Shown here: positions 8,980 to 17,689 of the stretch, piece by piece
How the letters are laid out: each line of letters opens with the position of its first letter
How positions within the stretch are numbered: position 1 is the stretch's first letter
Origin: Candidatus Cohnella colombiensis
Lineage (GTDB): Bacteria > Bacillota > Bacilli > Paenibacillales > Paenibacillaceae
Direction of reading: 5' to 3'
DNA length: 64,000 nucleotides
Assembly (NCBI GenBank): GCA_029203125.1
Contig: CP119317.1
Coordinates: 186,001-250,000, forward strand
Made by a program: the position numbers and the translations under genes
Notes under the pieces: generated by a model
What the model was told of the DNA's origin: nothing
Seen by the model: only the letters and a program-made list of their open reading frames with translations
The model's database searches: none

Positions 8980-10677
8980 ATGGAAGCAAGCCTATCACAG
9001 CCAATAGACGGCAAACCCCGGACCTTGGTGGAAAAAGCCAACCATGCTTTGGGGATGAATACAAAAGATGCCCGAATTTCTCGAACTTACTTGTTTGTTG
9101 CTTTTGCAGCGCTAATGCTTGGAGGACTCTTCGGATTGCTGCAGGTGCTCGAGCGCGGTGGTGTGCTGGAGGTACCGCTAGGGCTCAATTACTATCAAGT
9201 TTTAACCGCGCACGGGGTGCTGATGGTTGTAGTGTTCTCGGCCTTCTTCACGATCGGTTACTTCTACGCAGGGCTATCTCATACGTTGGGAGGACTGCTG
9301 CCTAAAGTGAGGAAGATGGCATGGATCGGCTTCGGAATGAAGATCTTCGGATTCATTCTGGCAGTTATTCCGATTCTGACGAATGACGCTTCTGTCATGT
9401 ATACCTTTTATCCCCCTATGGCTGCATCGCCTTCTTTCTATATTGGTCTTGTATTTATCGTGCTCGGAGTATGGATGCTCGCTTTTGGAGCCTTCATCAA
9501 TGTTGCGCATTGGAGAAAAGCTAACCGTGGCAAGCACGTTCCCATTCTCGCATTTTTCGGTACTGGCGTATTTATCCTTTTGTTCTTCGCTAGCCTTCCG
9601 GTTGCAGTTGAAGTATTAACGTTAATTCCGTGGTCGCTGGGTTGGATTGATACAATTAATGTTATGGTTTCCCGAACGTTGTTTTGGGCTTTTGGACATA
9701 CGCTCGTTAATATCTGGTATTTAACAGCGGTTTCTGCATGGTATGTTATCGTACCTAAAATTATTGGTGGTCGCAGATTTAGTGACACGCTGACTCGTGT
9801 GGTTATCATTGCGCTAGTCATTATGAACATTACCGGTGGATTCCACCATCAAATTATTGATCCGGGCATCTCTGAATCTGTGAAGTTCATGCACGTATTT
9901 ATGAGTTTAGCGATCGGCTTCCCCTCACTGATGACGGCATACGCTATGTTCTCTGTATTCGAGCGAACGGCAAGACGGAAGGGCGGCAAAGGGCTGGTTG
10001 GATGGTACAAAAAAATGCCGTGGGGAGACGTTCGTTTCCTAGCTCCAATGATTGCGATGATTGCATTCATTCCTGCGGGTGCAGGCGGAATTGTCCAAAG
10101 TACGAACCAGCTTAATCAGGTGGTTCATAACACATTATGGATTACAGGGCACTTCCATCTAACGCTTGGAATGACGGTGACGATGACCTTCTTCGGGGTT
10201 TCCTATTGGTTGATTCCCTATGTATCGAAGCGGGTGCTAACGCCAGCGATTAATAAGCTGGGCGTCATTCAGACGATCCTCTGGACAGTTGGGATGTCTA
10301 CGATGGCAATCTCGATGCATACTGTAGGCTTGTTCGGCGCACCACGCAGAACTTCGTTCACTACCTATGGTGACAATGCAACAGCAGCAGGCTGGGATCC
10401 CTATTTAACACTCATTGTGATTGGAGGGTCGTTGCTCGTTGTTGCTGGTATTATGCAGCTGTATGCGATGTTCCATCTGATGTTCCGAGCGCCAAAGGGT
10501 GAAATGGAATTCCCGATTGCTGAGGCGGAAGAAGGGGAGTCCACGCCATACTGGACAGAACGCTGGGGTGTGTGGATCGTATTGATGTTAGTTGTTGTTG
10601 CGATGGCCTATGTCATTCCGTTAACTGAATTTATTTTCAATGCGCCACCGGGCTCACCTCCTTTCAGGACGTGGTAA
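8980..10677 (+). CDS. B-family haem-copper reductase subunit I with active-site Tyr replaced by Asn
   Basis: This 565-residue integral membrane protein carries the low-spin haem and the haem/CuB centre. Ligands align with Thermus ba3 at a nearly constant offset of +7: H78 and H393 (low-spin haem), H391 (high-spin haem), and H240, H289 and H290 (CuB). In that alignment the tyrosine cross-linked to the CuB histidine (Y237 in ba3) is N244 here, in RTLFWAFGHTLVNIW. The cross-linked Tyr is regarded as essential for O2 cleavage and is absent from NO reductases. The protein may therefore be an NO reductase derived from B-family oxidases, or an unusual oxidase. Family membership is certain; the reaction is open. 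Confidence 0.92.
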   Translation: MEASLSQPIDGKPRTLVEKANHALGMNTKDARISRTYLFVAFAALMLGGLFGLLQVLERGGVLEVPLGLNYYQVLTAHGVLMVVVFSAFFTIGYFYAGLSHTLGGLLPKVRKMAWIGFGMKIFGFILAVIPILTNDASVMYTFYPPMAASPSFYIGLVFIVLGVWMLAFGAFINVAHWRKANRGKHVPILAFFGTGVFILLFFASLPVAVEVLTLIPWSLGWIDTINVMVSRTLFWAFGHTLVNIWYLTAVSAWYVIVPKIIGGRRFSDTLTRVVIIALVIMNITGGFHHQIIDPGISESVKFMHVFMSLAIGFPSLMTAYAMFSVFERTARRKGGKGLVGWYKKMPWGDVRFLAPMIAMIAFIPAGAGGIVQSTNQLNQVVHNTLWITGHFHLTLGMTVTMTFFGVSYWLIPYVSKRVLTPAINKLGVIQTILWTVGMSTMAISMHTVGLFGAPRRTSFTTYGDNATAAGWDPYLTLIVIGGSLLVVAGIMQLYAMFHLMFRAPKGEMEFPIAEAEEGESTPYWTERWGVWIVLMLVVVAMAYVIPLTEFIFNAPPGSPPFRTW

Positions 10678-11312
10678 ATGTGAGGAAAATCAAGCATACA
10701 ACGATAGCCAGTATTCTCGTGATTGTGTTTGGAATTGGATTGTTTGCGCTTGGGACAGACGGGTTCCGTGCATACACGGCAGAAGCCGCAAGGGTGTTAG
10801 AGTTAAATAAGACGAATCCTCTGTTTTCGAATGCAACCTTAGAGGATAGTACCGGTACAACCTATTCGATATCCGAGTTTGAAGGCAAGTATGTGCTCAT
10901 TACTTTCATCTATGCATCGTGTGGCACGTTCTGTCCGCAATTGGAAATGAATATGGCTGAAATTTACGACAAGCTGCCTAGCTCCTATGTGGGTGAAGAA
11001 ATTATTTTCCTCAGTATCACCTTCGATACAGTCAGAGACACAGTGGATGTATTGAAGAAATACAGAGGCTATTTCGATAAAGAGGAGTCGTCATGGCGAA
11101 TGGCGAGAATTCCTGATCAGAAGGAGCTGGACACTCTATTAGAGGCGTTTGGTGTAATCGTAATACCCGATGATAGTGGGAATTTCACGCATAATGGTGC
11201 GTTTTACTTCGTCGATCGCGAAGGGCGCCTGATTGAAGTCATGAACTATGCCGAGATTGATCAAGCTGTGGGAAAAATAACAACGAGAATCGAGCGTGAC
11301 AAGGGGGCGTAA
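10671..11312 (+). CDS. Sco/SenC-family copper chaperone-thioredoxin
   Basis: Sco proteins deliver copper to, or reduce, the CuA site of haem-copper enzymes outside the membrane. The 213-residue product has an N-terminal membrane anchor (about 9-29) and a thioredoxin fold. The CxxxC pair C84/C88 lies in YASCGTFCPQ, and the distal copper-binding His is H174 in FTHNGAFYFVD. The GTG start at 10671 overlaps the end of subunit I by seven bases; GTG 10680 is an alternative and the ribosome binding site is weak for both. Position in the operon supports a role in CuA assembly. Confidence 0.9.
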   Translation: MVNVRKIKHTTIASILVIVFGIGLFALGTDGFRAYTAEAARVLELNKTNPLFSNATLEDSTGTTYSISEFEGKYVLITFIYASCGTFCPQLEMNMAEIYDKLPSSYVGEEIIFLSITFDTVRDTVDVLKKYRGYFDKEESSWRMARIPDQKELDTLLEAFGVIVIPDDSGNFTHNGAFYFVDREGRLIEVMNYAEIDQAVGKITTRIERDKGA

Positions 11313-11316
11313 ATCC

Positions 11317-11874
11317 GTGAAGCAATCGGTGTATGGGCTACTGTTGTTGATGGCATTAAGTATCCCCCCTGTCGCGAATTTGATGGAATCCATTATGATC
11401 GTACACATGCATATGCAGATGCCGCTGCTTGTCGTTGCAGGATTTTTCATGGCTCGTTATTTGCAGCTTCGCTTCCCCCATTTTTTTGAAAGCTGGAATA
11501 ATAACGGCGTGCCGGGGATGATCTTGTTCACGATTGTTGTGTCGTATTGGATGATTCCCCGGACGATGGATGAAGCGATAACGATTCAGAGCGTTGAAAT
11601 TTTTAAGTTTTTCAGCTTAGCAATATTAGCGGGGGTCCCTCTTCGAGACAGCTGGAAAAAGCTCGGCCAAATCGGACGCAACATCATGATAAGCCTCTTT
11701 GCAACTTTGTTCTTTGTGATGGGCTGGGTGTACGTGAATTCGCCGGAGCAGCTGTGTAACAACTATCGGTTAGTTGAACAGATTACGCTCGGCTGGGGAT
11801 TTTTTACGACGGCGATCTGCATGGTCATCTATTTGATTTACATTTCTATTGTAGATCGTTCGGCGTATGAGTAG
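11317..11874 (+). CDS. Five- to six-helix membrane protein of the haem-copper operon, function unknown
   Basis: I do not recognise a named family. The 185-residue product is strongly hydrophobic with about five membrane helices. Helix 1-2 carries the notable motif HMHMQMP, rich in possible copper or haem ligands, and a later loop reads YWMIPRTMDEA. GTG 11317 is preferred to GTG 11296 because AAGGGGG at 11301-11307 gives a nine-base spacer. It is the last gene of the operon, five bases after sco, so a role in metal-centre assembly or as an accessory subunit is likely but unproven. Confidence 0.75.
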   Translation: MKQSVYGLLLLMALSIPPVANLMESIMIVHMHMQMPLLVVAGFFMARYLQLRFPHFFESWNNNGVPGMILFTIVVSYWMIPRTMDEAITIQSVEIFKFFSLAILAGVPLRDSWKKLGQIGRNIMISLFATLFFVMGWVYVNSPEQLCNNYRLVEQITLGWGFFTTAICMVIYLIYISIVDRSAYE

Positions 11875-11961
11875 GTGAGAATTATAGTCTGTTCTAACGG
11901 AATGTATGTCCTCTCCGTCTCACAGTTAGTTGAGATCAAGCACGAAGGAGATATGGATACG

Positions 11962-12027
11962 CAAATAGCCAAGCAAAAAACGGAGTGATGGGAAATCCCC
12001 ATACTCCGTTTTTTGCTTGGCTATTTG
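11962..12027. terminator. Long bidirectional terminator hairpin
   Basis: A perfect 25-bp inverted repeat has arms 11962-11986 and 12003-12027. An inner ATGGG/CCCAT hairpin extends the stem and A6/T6 tracts flank the core ACTCCG stem on both strands. It serves the haem-copper operon from the left and the small minus-strand gene at 12021-12152, whose stop codon lies inside the right arm. Confidence 0.85.
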
Positions 12028-12152
12028 TTCGTGCTATGCTGCTTCCCTGGCAATTTTTCGCCAGGATTTCCCTCACCGTGACGTTGCTTGTTTCGTTTGT
12101 TTTTGCGTTGCTTTTCCTGAACATCCGCTACGAATTGCTCAGTACTATCCAT
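12021..12152 (-). CDS. Small hydrophilic 43-residue protein, DUF4023-like
   Basis: The minus-strand ATG at 12150-12152 follows AGAGGAGGATC with a good spacer and encodes 43 residues ending ...HSTNK. The sequence is highly charged, with repeated Lys/Arg/Gln/Asn and a GEGNPGEKLPGKQH tail. It resembles the very short DUF4023 proteins annotated in Paenibacillus. No function is known to me. The strong ribosome binding site, the terminator overlapping its stop codon and the absence of any better gene between 11875 and 12440 support it as real. Confidence 0.7.
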   Translation of the reverse strand: MDSTEQFVADVQEKQRKNKRNKQRHGEGNPGEKLPGKQHSTNK

Positions 12153-12443
12153 CGAAAATCGATCCTCCTCTATATGGTGGCTCATCTTATGTTTACCATT
12201 TTCGCAAGGACTATGTGAACTTTGGATAAGAATTATTGAAAATTAATCGAACGAGCTAATCTATATTTTGAAGAGAAACGATAAGAATAACAGCTTAGGA
12301 ACGCGTGGGGGCCATGTAAGCGTTATTCACCATCAATATCCATTAAAATGACTAAAACCCGTTCCAATACAAGTTTTACAAATTGAAACCGCAAGCGTAA
12401 TATTCTATTCATCATTCAACATCAATTTGTTTCCAATTCTGAT

Positions 12444-12608
12444 ATCGCTTAATTTCCATGAAGGAAAACGGGGGAACCAATTGTGATGGAAGCCTGAAGC
12501 AGCAGGCAAACATCATATGGGGTGAATCCTGATCGTGAACGACATTGCTCGCACGATGAGGTAGGGCGACTCTTACCGTCCGAATCCGTCAGCTAACCTC
12601 GTAAGCGT
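12444..12608 (+). promoter_or_regulatory. ydaO-yuaA riboswitch (cyclic di-AMP)
   Basis: Conserved blocks occur in order: CGCTTAATTTCC (5' strand of P1), ACGGGGGAACC, TGGGGTGAATCC, TAGGGCGACTCTTACCGTCCGAATCCGTCAGCTAACCTCG split over 12561-12600, and TAAGCG closing P1. This is the ydaO class, which binds c-di-AMP and switches transcription off. It precedes kimA, one of its classical targets. Confidence 0.95.
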
Positions 12609-12638
12609 TGTTTGAGGGAGGGTTGTGAACTTGTGGTT

Positions 12639-12672
12639 AAAAACACAGGTTGTAACCTGTGTTTTTGTTTTG
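12639..12672 (+). terminator. ydaO riboswitch expression-platform terminator
   Basis: AAAAACACAGGTT and AACCTGTGTTTTT form a perfect hairpin with a two-base loop, followed by GTTTTG. It lies 30 bases after the aptamer and before the chosen kimA start, so c-di-AMP would promote termination here. Confidence 0.9.
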
Positions 12673-12703
12673 CCAAAATAACGATGTGGAAGTGACCTGG
12701 CGT

Positions 12704-14530
12704 ATGTTTCCTTCATTGAAAAGAATGCTAATCGGACGCCCATTGAAGTCAAAAGAGTTAGGCGAGCAGAAGCTGAATAAAACGAAGGCGCTTGCGATTC
12801 TCTCATCCGATGCGTTATCCTCGGTAGCTTATGGTCCTGAGCAAATTCTGATCGTCTTAGTGACAGTGAGTGCTGCAGCCTTCTGGTATTCGATTCCGAT
12901 TGCGATGGGCGTATTGATTCTACTATTAGCACTGATTGCATCGTACAGACAAATTATATTTGCGTACCCGCACGGTGGTGGAGCATATGTCGTATCGAAA
13001 GAAAATCTGGGGCTCTATACGGGACTAGTTGCTGGTGGCTCTTTGTTAGTAGATTACATTTTAACGGTTGCAGTAAGCGTATCTGCCGGAACCGATGCGA
13101 TTACATCTGCGTTTCCTAGCTTACATGCGCATACCGTACCTATTGCAATCGTATTTGTCATTGCTATAACGTTATTGAATTTGAGAGGGGTAACAGAATC
13201 CGCATCGATCTTAGCCTATCCGGTATACTTATTTGTGCTAGCTTTATTCATTCTTATAGTAAAAGGGATGTACGATATTGCTACGGGCCATGTGCCTGCT
13301 GAGCTTCATACATCATTAGGATCTCCTGTGGCAGGGATCAGCTTATTTCTCCTCCTCAAAGCCTTTGCTTCGGGTAGCTCCGCTTTAACAGGAGTTGAGG
13401 CCATCTCCAATGCGATCCCGAACTTTAAAAAACCTGCACCAAGCAACGCGGCCAAAACACTGATCGCCATGGGTTCACTATTGGCAGTATTATTTACTGG
13501 CATTGTACTTCTCGCATTTTATTATGGTATCGCACCAAAAGCAGATGTTACGGTCGTATCCCAAATCGCTGAACAAACCTTTGGGCGTCATTTCATGTAC
13601 TACTTCATTCAAGGAACAACAGCACTTATATTAATTCTTGCGGCGAATACAGGTTACTCGGCGTTTCCACTACTTGCTGTTAATCTCGCTAAAGATAAGT
13701 TCATTCCAAGGATGTTCACCGTTCGCGGAGATCGATTAGGCTATTCCAATGGGATTATTATGCTTGGATTTTTTTCAATCGTATTAATTATGGCATTCAA
13801 TGGACAGACGGAGCATCTCATTCCGCTCTATGCGGTCGGCGTGTTTATTCCCTTTACGCTGTCGCAGACAGGGATGGTAGTCAAGTGGATTCGTGAAAAG
13901 CCGAAGGGTTGGGCAACCAAGTTCATCATCAACATGACAGGGGCTGTCATCAGTTTAATAGTCTCCATGATGTTCTTTCTCACCAAATTTGCGCAAGTGT
14001 GGCCAATCCTTGTGTTTATGCCTTTAATTATTTTTCTTTTTTATCGTATTAGGCGACATTACGAGGCAGTGGGGGACCAACTTAGACTTTCTACAAGTGA
14101 GCCTGCTATAAAGATAGAGGGTAATGTTGTCATTGTTCCTGTGGCAGGAATTACGCATGTGGTAGAGAATTCGTTGAACTATGCTAAGTCTCTCACTCCT
14201 TATCAGCTCATTGCGGTTTATGTGTTTTTTGAGAAAGAGGAAGAGGCGGCATTTGTAGAAAAATGGAGTAAGTGGCAGCCTGAAGTCAGGTTGGTTACGC
14301 TACATTCTCCTTATCGAAGCATCATTCAGGTATTGTCAAAGTTTATTGATACGGTTGAGCGTAAAGCGAGTCAATCAAATTATCAGGTTACAGTCGTGAT
14401 CCCACAATTCATTCCAAAGAAGGGCTGGCACAACATCCTGCATAACCAATTTAGTCTATTAATTCGCGAATACTTGTTGCATCGCAAAAATGTAGTTGTG
14501 AGTACAGTGCCATATCGCTTAAAGAAATAA
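12704..14530 (+). CDS. kimA: Potassium importer KimA (APC superfamily)
   Basis: KimA is a high-affinity proton-coupled K+ importer, repressed through the ydaO riboswitch and inhibited by c-di-AMP. From ATG 12704 the protein has 608 residues, close to the 607 of B. subtilis KimA. It has about 12 membrane helices and family sequences such as SSDALSSVAYGPEQ, YPHGGGAYVVSKENLG and VSAGTDAITSAFPSLH, then a C-terminal cytoplasmic USP-like domain of about 150 residues. The longer frame from GTG 12659 would begin inside the terminator hairpin and is rejected. The gene stands alone. Confidence 0.95.
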   Translation: MFPSLKRMLIGRPLKSKELGEQKLNKTKALAILSSDALSSVAYGPEQILIVLVTVSAAAFWYSIPIAMGVLILLLALIASYRQIIFAYPHGGGAYVVSKENLGLYTGLVAGGSLLVDYILTVAVSVSAGTDAITSAFPSLHAHTVPIAIVFVIAITLLNLRGVTESASILAYPVYLFVLALFILIVKGMYDIATGHVPAELHTSLGSPVAGISLFLLLKAFASGSSALTGVEAISNAIPNFKKPAPSNAAKTLIAMGSLLAVLFTGIVLLAFYYGIAPKADVTVVSQIAEQTFGRHFMYYFIQGTTALILILAANTGYSAFPLLAVNLAKDKFIPRMFTVRGDRLGYSNGIIMLGFFSIVLIMAFNGQTEHLIPLYAVGVFIPFTLSQTGMVVKWIREKPKGWATKFIINMTGAVISLIVSMMFFLTKFAQVWPILVFMPLIIFLFYRIRRHYEAVGDQLRLSTSEPAIKIEGNVVIVPVAGITHVVENSLNYAKSLTPYQLIAVYVFFEKEEEAAFVEKWSKWQPEVRLVTLHSPYRSIIQVLSKFIDTVERKASQSNYQVTVVIPQFIPKKGWHNILHNQFSLLIREYLLHRKNVVVSTVPYRLKK

Positions 14531-14626
14531 CCGATTCGCAGACGAGATTCCTCTTGCTCTGTTCTCAAATTTTTTCCAGAATGACTTATCAGCCATGAGA
14601 CTGTAATTGGAAAGGTGTGATCAGTG

Positions 14627-16015
14627 ATGTTGACTGCGATTACTTTAGGAACGACGCTCATCCTCTATATCATTTTACTTATTACTTATAAGACTCAAGC
14701 GAAATATAAGAGGGGAATGTTATTTGCTGTTACGCTTCCTCCGCACGCGGTAGAGGATGAGAGAATTCAGCGCGTTCAAGCACAATATAATAAGCAGTTG
14801 ATGAAGGTATGCATAGTGATGGGTGCCCTCCTTATTCCGCTTATCCTCTTATACAATTTGTGGGGTTATCAAACGATCTACATGCTTGTTTGGATTATCG
14901 TCTGCGTCATCGTATTCACCGTACCATTCCGAACAGCATTCAAAGAAACGCTTGGCCTTAAGCGGGACAATGATTGGTTTGTTGGCGCAAAACGAGTGAT
15001 CCACAGCGATCTAAGAGTTGAACAGTTGAAAAATGAGCGAAGTGCACCGATGTCGCTCTACCTCATTCCTGTCTCGCTTAACGCTTTGCTAACCTTGTGG
15101 ATTGCCCAGTTTTACATGACGATCATTGGTTTAGCGATCTGCGGATGGGTCATGACTGCGATCTGTATGCTTACCTCATTAGGTATGCGTGGAACAAAGG
15201 CTAAGGTTTACAGTGAAAATAGTGAAATCAATGTTAGCTTGAATCAAGCTAAGCGCAGAGCAGTATCGTACATGTGGTTGTGGATAGCCATTGTCGAAAA
15301 CATTCATTTTGCCCTCCTAATTCTACTACTTACAAATGAAAATGAGGTGATGAATGGTACCTGGTTAACGCTTGTACTTTTATTTAGCATCGTTCCGGTT
15401 GGGATCGTGCTCAATGGCTATCGCAAATTTCATGCACTAGAACAGGAAGTGCTGGAGCACGACGGCAAGCAAATCTATTCGGACGATGATGAATATTGGG
15501 CGAACGGCTTCACCTATCATAACCCTCATGATCGAAGCCTTATGGTGCCCAAGCGTGTCGGGATAGGAGAGACGATCAATACTGGCACGTTAGCTGGAAA
15601 GATCATTATGGGAGGCATTTTAGGATTAGTTGCGACTGTTATTGTTGGCACCTCGTTTCTCATAATCCGATCAGAGATTACGTCGCCGAGTTTGACAATA
15701 ACGCCAACACATCAGATTGAGATCGATTACCCGATGTATTCGGTACAATTCGATATTTCAGAAATTGAGGCAGTAACGCTCGTAGACACTGTGCCATCGG
15801 GGTCGAAGACGAATGGAGAAGCAACTGACAAAGTTTTACGTGGACAATTTCGCTTGAAGGAGTTAGGTAAGTCACGGCTCTATCTATTCAAAAATAATCC
15901 CCCATATATTCAGATAAAGCTGAAGGATAGCTACATCTTCTACAATGATCAAGATCCTCTTGTGACAGAGAAACGATTTGAGGAGATTAAACAATCTATC
16001 GATAACCGATTTTAA
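14627..16015 (+). CDS. Membrane protein with DUF5808-like region
   Basis: The 462-residue product has about six to seven membrane helices in the first 250 residues and another near 310-330. A conserved segment in between (about 280-315: DDDEYWANGFTYHNPHDRS, then MVPKRVGIGETIN) matches DUF5808, often found in Bacillota membrane proteins with DUF1648. The C-terminal 110 residues are soluble and predicted outside or PH-like. ATG 14627 is chosen; GTG 14624 just before it is also in frame. The gene stands alone with its own terminator; function unknown. Confidence 0.8.
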   Translation: MLTAITLGTTLILYIILLITYKTQAKYKRGMLFAVTLPPHAVEDERIQRVQAQYNKQLMKVCIVMGALLIPLILLYNLWGYQTIYMLVWIIVCVIVFTVPFRTAFKETLGLKRDNDWFVGAKRVIHSDLRVEQLKNERSAPMSLYLIPVSLNALLTLWIAQFYMTIIGLAICGWVMTAICMLTSLGMRGTKAKVYSENSEINVSLNQAKRRAVSYMWLWIAIVENIHFALLILLLTNENEVMNGTWLTLVLLFSIVPVGIVLNGYRKFHALEQEVLEHDGKQIYSDDDEYWANGFTYHNPHDRSLMVPKRVGIGETINTGTLAGKIIMGGILGLVATVIVGTSFLIIRSEITSPSLTITPTHQIEIDYPMYSVQFDISEIEAVTLVDTVPSGSKTNGEATDKVLRGQFRLKELGKSRLYLFKNNPPYIQIKLKDSYIFYNDQDPLVTEKRFEEIKQSIDNRF

Positions 16016-16079
16016 GAAAGCCATTCCAATTGTCAGAGTACAGGTCGGTTCTCAAATAAGTTAATGGGAATAACCTAAA

Positions 16080-16114
16080 ACGATCACTCCCAATGGAATC
16101 TCGGGAGTGATCGC
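16080..16114. terminator. Terminator between convergent genes
   Basis: CGATCACTCCC and GGGAGTGATCG form a perfect 11-bp stem around a ten-base loop, between the plus-strand gene ending at 16015 and the minus-strand gene ending at 16127. Confidence 0.75.
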
Positions 16115-16126
16115 TTATCCTTCGTT

Positions 16127-16378
16127 TTATGCCTCGGACTCATAAGGGCGTGTCCCTGTTGCATTGATGATAGGGGATTCGTCTACCGTGTTGTCTTGAT
16201 GTGCGGACAACTTCGCGATTAACCAACCCGCCATTACATTGACAACCGCCATTGCACCATATAATAGATAATCTCCCCACGGCTCTGGTAGCATCAGGTC
16301 AGCTAGTAGCCAGCCACCTGTCATCACAAGCCCCATGAATGCGCCCATCATTGCTTTAAAGGAAAGTTTCCTTTTCAT
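16127..16378 (-). CDS. Small two-helix membrane protein, function unknown
   Basis: The 83-residue product has a Lys/Arg-rich N-terminus, two membrane helices (about 10-28 and 38-58) separated by LPEPWGDY, and a hydrophilic acidic tail. ATG is preceded by AGGGGG at a suitable distance. It is divergent from the pqq operon and convergent with the DUF5808-like gene. I recognise no family. Confidence 0.7.
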   Translation of the reverse strand: MKRKLSFKAMMGAFMGLVMTGGWLLADLMLPEPWGDYLLYGAMAVVNVMAGWLIAKLSAHQDNTVDESPIINATGTRPYESEA

Positions 16379-16629
16379 TTACACAACCCCCTGTTCGTTT
16401 GTTTGAATTCATAACTGTAATTGTTGCTGTGCTGCTTGCATATCCGTGAACAATCAACTTGCCCCTCTTAAAATTCATTGTATGTGAGGGAGATGAGTGA
16501 ATATGCTTATGAATCTAAAGCTTGGCTGAGGTATAGCGCACTAAATCCGTCATATAATAAACTGTTCTTCTACCTTTTGCTTAAATACAGTCAGTCGCGC
16601 TAACTTTCATATGGAAAGGGGTTGAGGAA

Positions 16630-16701
16630 ATGTGGGTTAAACCAGCTTTTATAATCGTCGAGGTTTGTGCTGAGGTTACAGCATACGCGTATCAAAAGTG
16701 A
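16630..16701 (+). CDS. pqqA: Pyrroloquinoline quinone precursor peptide PqqA
   Basis: A 23-codon gene encodes a peptide beginning MWVKPAF, with the diagnostic Glu and Tyr at E15 and Y19 (EVTAY). These are the two residues that PqqE cross-links and from which PQQ is built; the ExxxY spacing and the MWxKP start are family hallmarks. AAAGGGG provides the ribosome binding site. It lies 86 bases before pqqB in the same direction. It is below the size of routine gene calls. One extra acidic residue (E11) and a Cys (C13) precede the core pair. Confidence 0.95.
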   Translation: MWVKPAFIIVEVCAEVTAYAYQK

Positions 16702-16787
16702 TACATCTAGTTGCCTCTTGGCGCTATCGCAACAATCGCACCAACATTCCTCATAACATGATTACGGCGTTGCATGGGGGGGAGTAA

Positions 16788-17687
16788 ATGTTCATAAGAG
16801 TGTTAGGCTCGGCAGCAGGAGGAGGATTACCCCAATGGAACTGCAACTGCCCAAATTGCCATAAAGTACGGAATGGAGATCGTGCTGTTCATGCTCGAAC
16901 GAATGACTCGCTAGCGATTAGCGACAATGGACAACGATGGTATCTCATAAATGCAACCCCTAACGTAACTGCACAGATCGAAGCTTTTTCTCCCCTATAC
17001 CCTGGCCCCCATATACGAGCAACGCCAATCCTAGGTGTGTTACTTACTGATGCAGAGCTGGATCATACGATCGGCTTACTTCAATTAAGAGAATGTGCCC
17101 AAATCGAAGTCTATGCTGCCCCTCCTGTACTACATGCGCTGAATGGCGCCTTTCCTATCAAGCAAATACTCGAACCCTATGCCCAATTTCGTTGGTCGGA
17201 GGTGAGTGAACGGCAATCTTTTACCCTTTTTGAGGATAGAGTAAGGGTATATCCCTTTCAATTAGGAAGTAAACCACCTCGATATGCGTCCAAGGGTGAA
17301 GAAGGCGCTTGGGTGATCGGATATCGCATAGTTGATCAATGGACAGGTGGCGTTGTCGTTTATGCACCGGGAGTTGAGTCATGGTCAGAGGATTTAGATG
17401 AACAGCTCGCGAATGCGGATTGCGTCTTCGTTGACGGTACGTTCTGGAGGACTGATGAGTTACGTCAATTAGACATCTCCCAGCTAGGTGCAATGGAGAT
17501 GGGGCACATACCGATCTCTGGGGCGGGTGGGAGTCTGGAACGGCTTGTGAAGGTTGAGGCTCAGCGTAAAATATATATTCATATTAACAATACGAATCCC
17601 ATATTGGATCAACATTCCGAGGAGTATCGAACGCTGCAGGCACATCGTATCGAGGTTGGTTACGATGGGCTGGAATTGGAGGTTTGA
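16788..17687 (+). CDS. pqqB: PQQ biosynthesis protein PqqB
   Basis: This 299-residue metallo-beta-lactamase-fold protein begins with VLGSAAGGGLPQWNCNCPNC, the zinc-binding Cys cluster of PqqB. It continues with the metal-binding region LLTDAELDHTIGLLQLRE and MEMGHIPISG. PqqB is a non-haem iron hydroxylase that oxidises the cross-linked Glu-Tyr intermediate. ATG 16788 follows a GGGGGGAG site. It is translationally coupled to pqqC. Confidence 0.95.
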   Translation: MFIRVLGSAAGGGLPQWNCNCPNCHKVRNGDRAVHARTNDSLAISDNGQRWYLINATPNVTAQIEAFSPLYPGPHIRATPILGVLLTDAELDHTIGLLQLRECAQIEVYAAPPVLHALNGAFPIKQILEPYAQFRWSEVSERQSFTLFEDRVRVYPFQLGSKPPRYASKGEEGAWVIGYRIVDQWTGGVVVYAPGVESWSEDLDEQLANADCVFVDGTFWRTDELRQLDISQLGAMEMGHIPISGAGGSLERLVKVEAQRKIYIHINNTNPILDQHSEEYRTLQAHRIEVGYDGLELEV

Positions 17688-17689
17688 TC

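Noticed and set aside
11985..12229. Two hydrophobic plus-strand frames of about 70-77 residues
   Set aside because: They are antisense to the 43-residue minus-strand gene, begin inside the terminator hairpin and have no ribosome binding site.
12659..12703. N-terminal extension of kimA
   Set aside because: The GTG lies in the terminator hairpin of the riboswitch; known KimA proteins start like MFPSLKRMLIG, which is ATG 12704.
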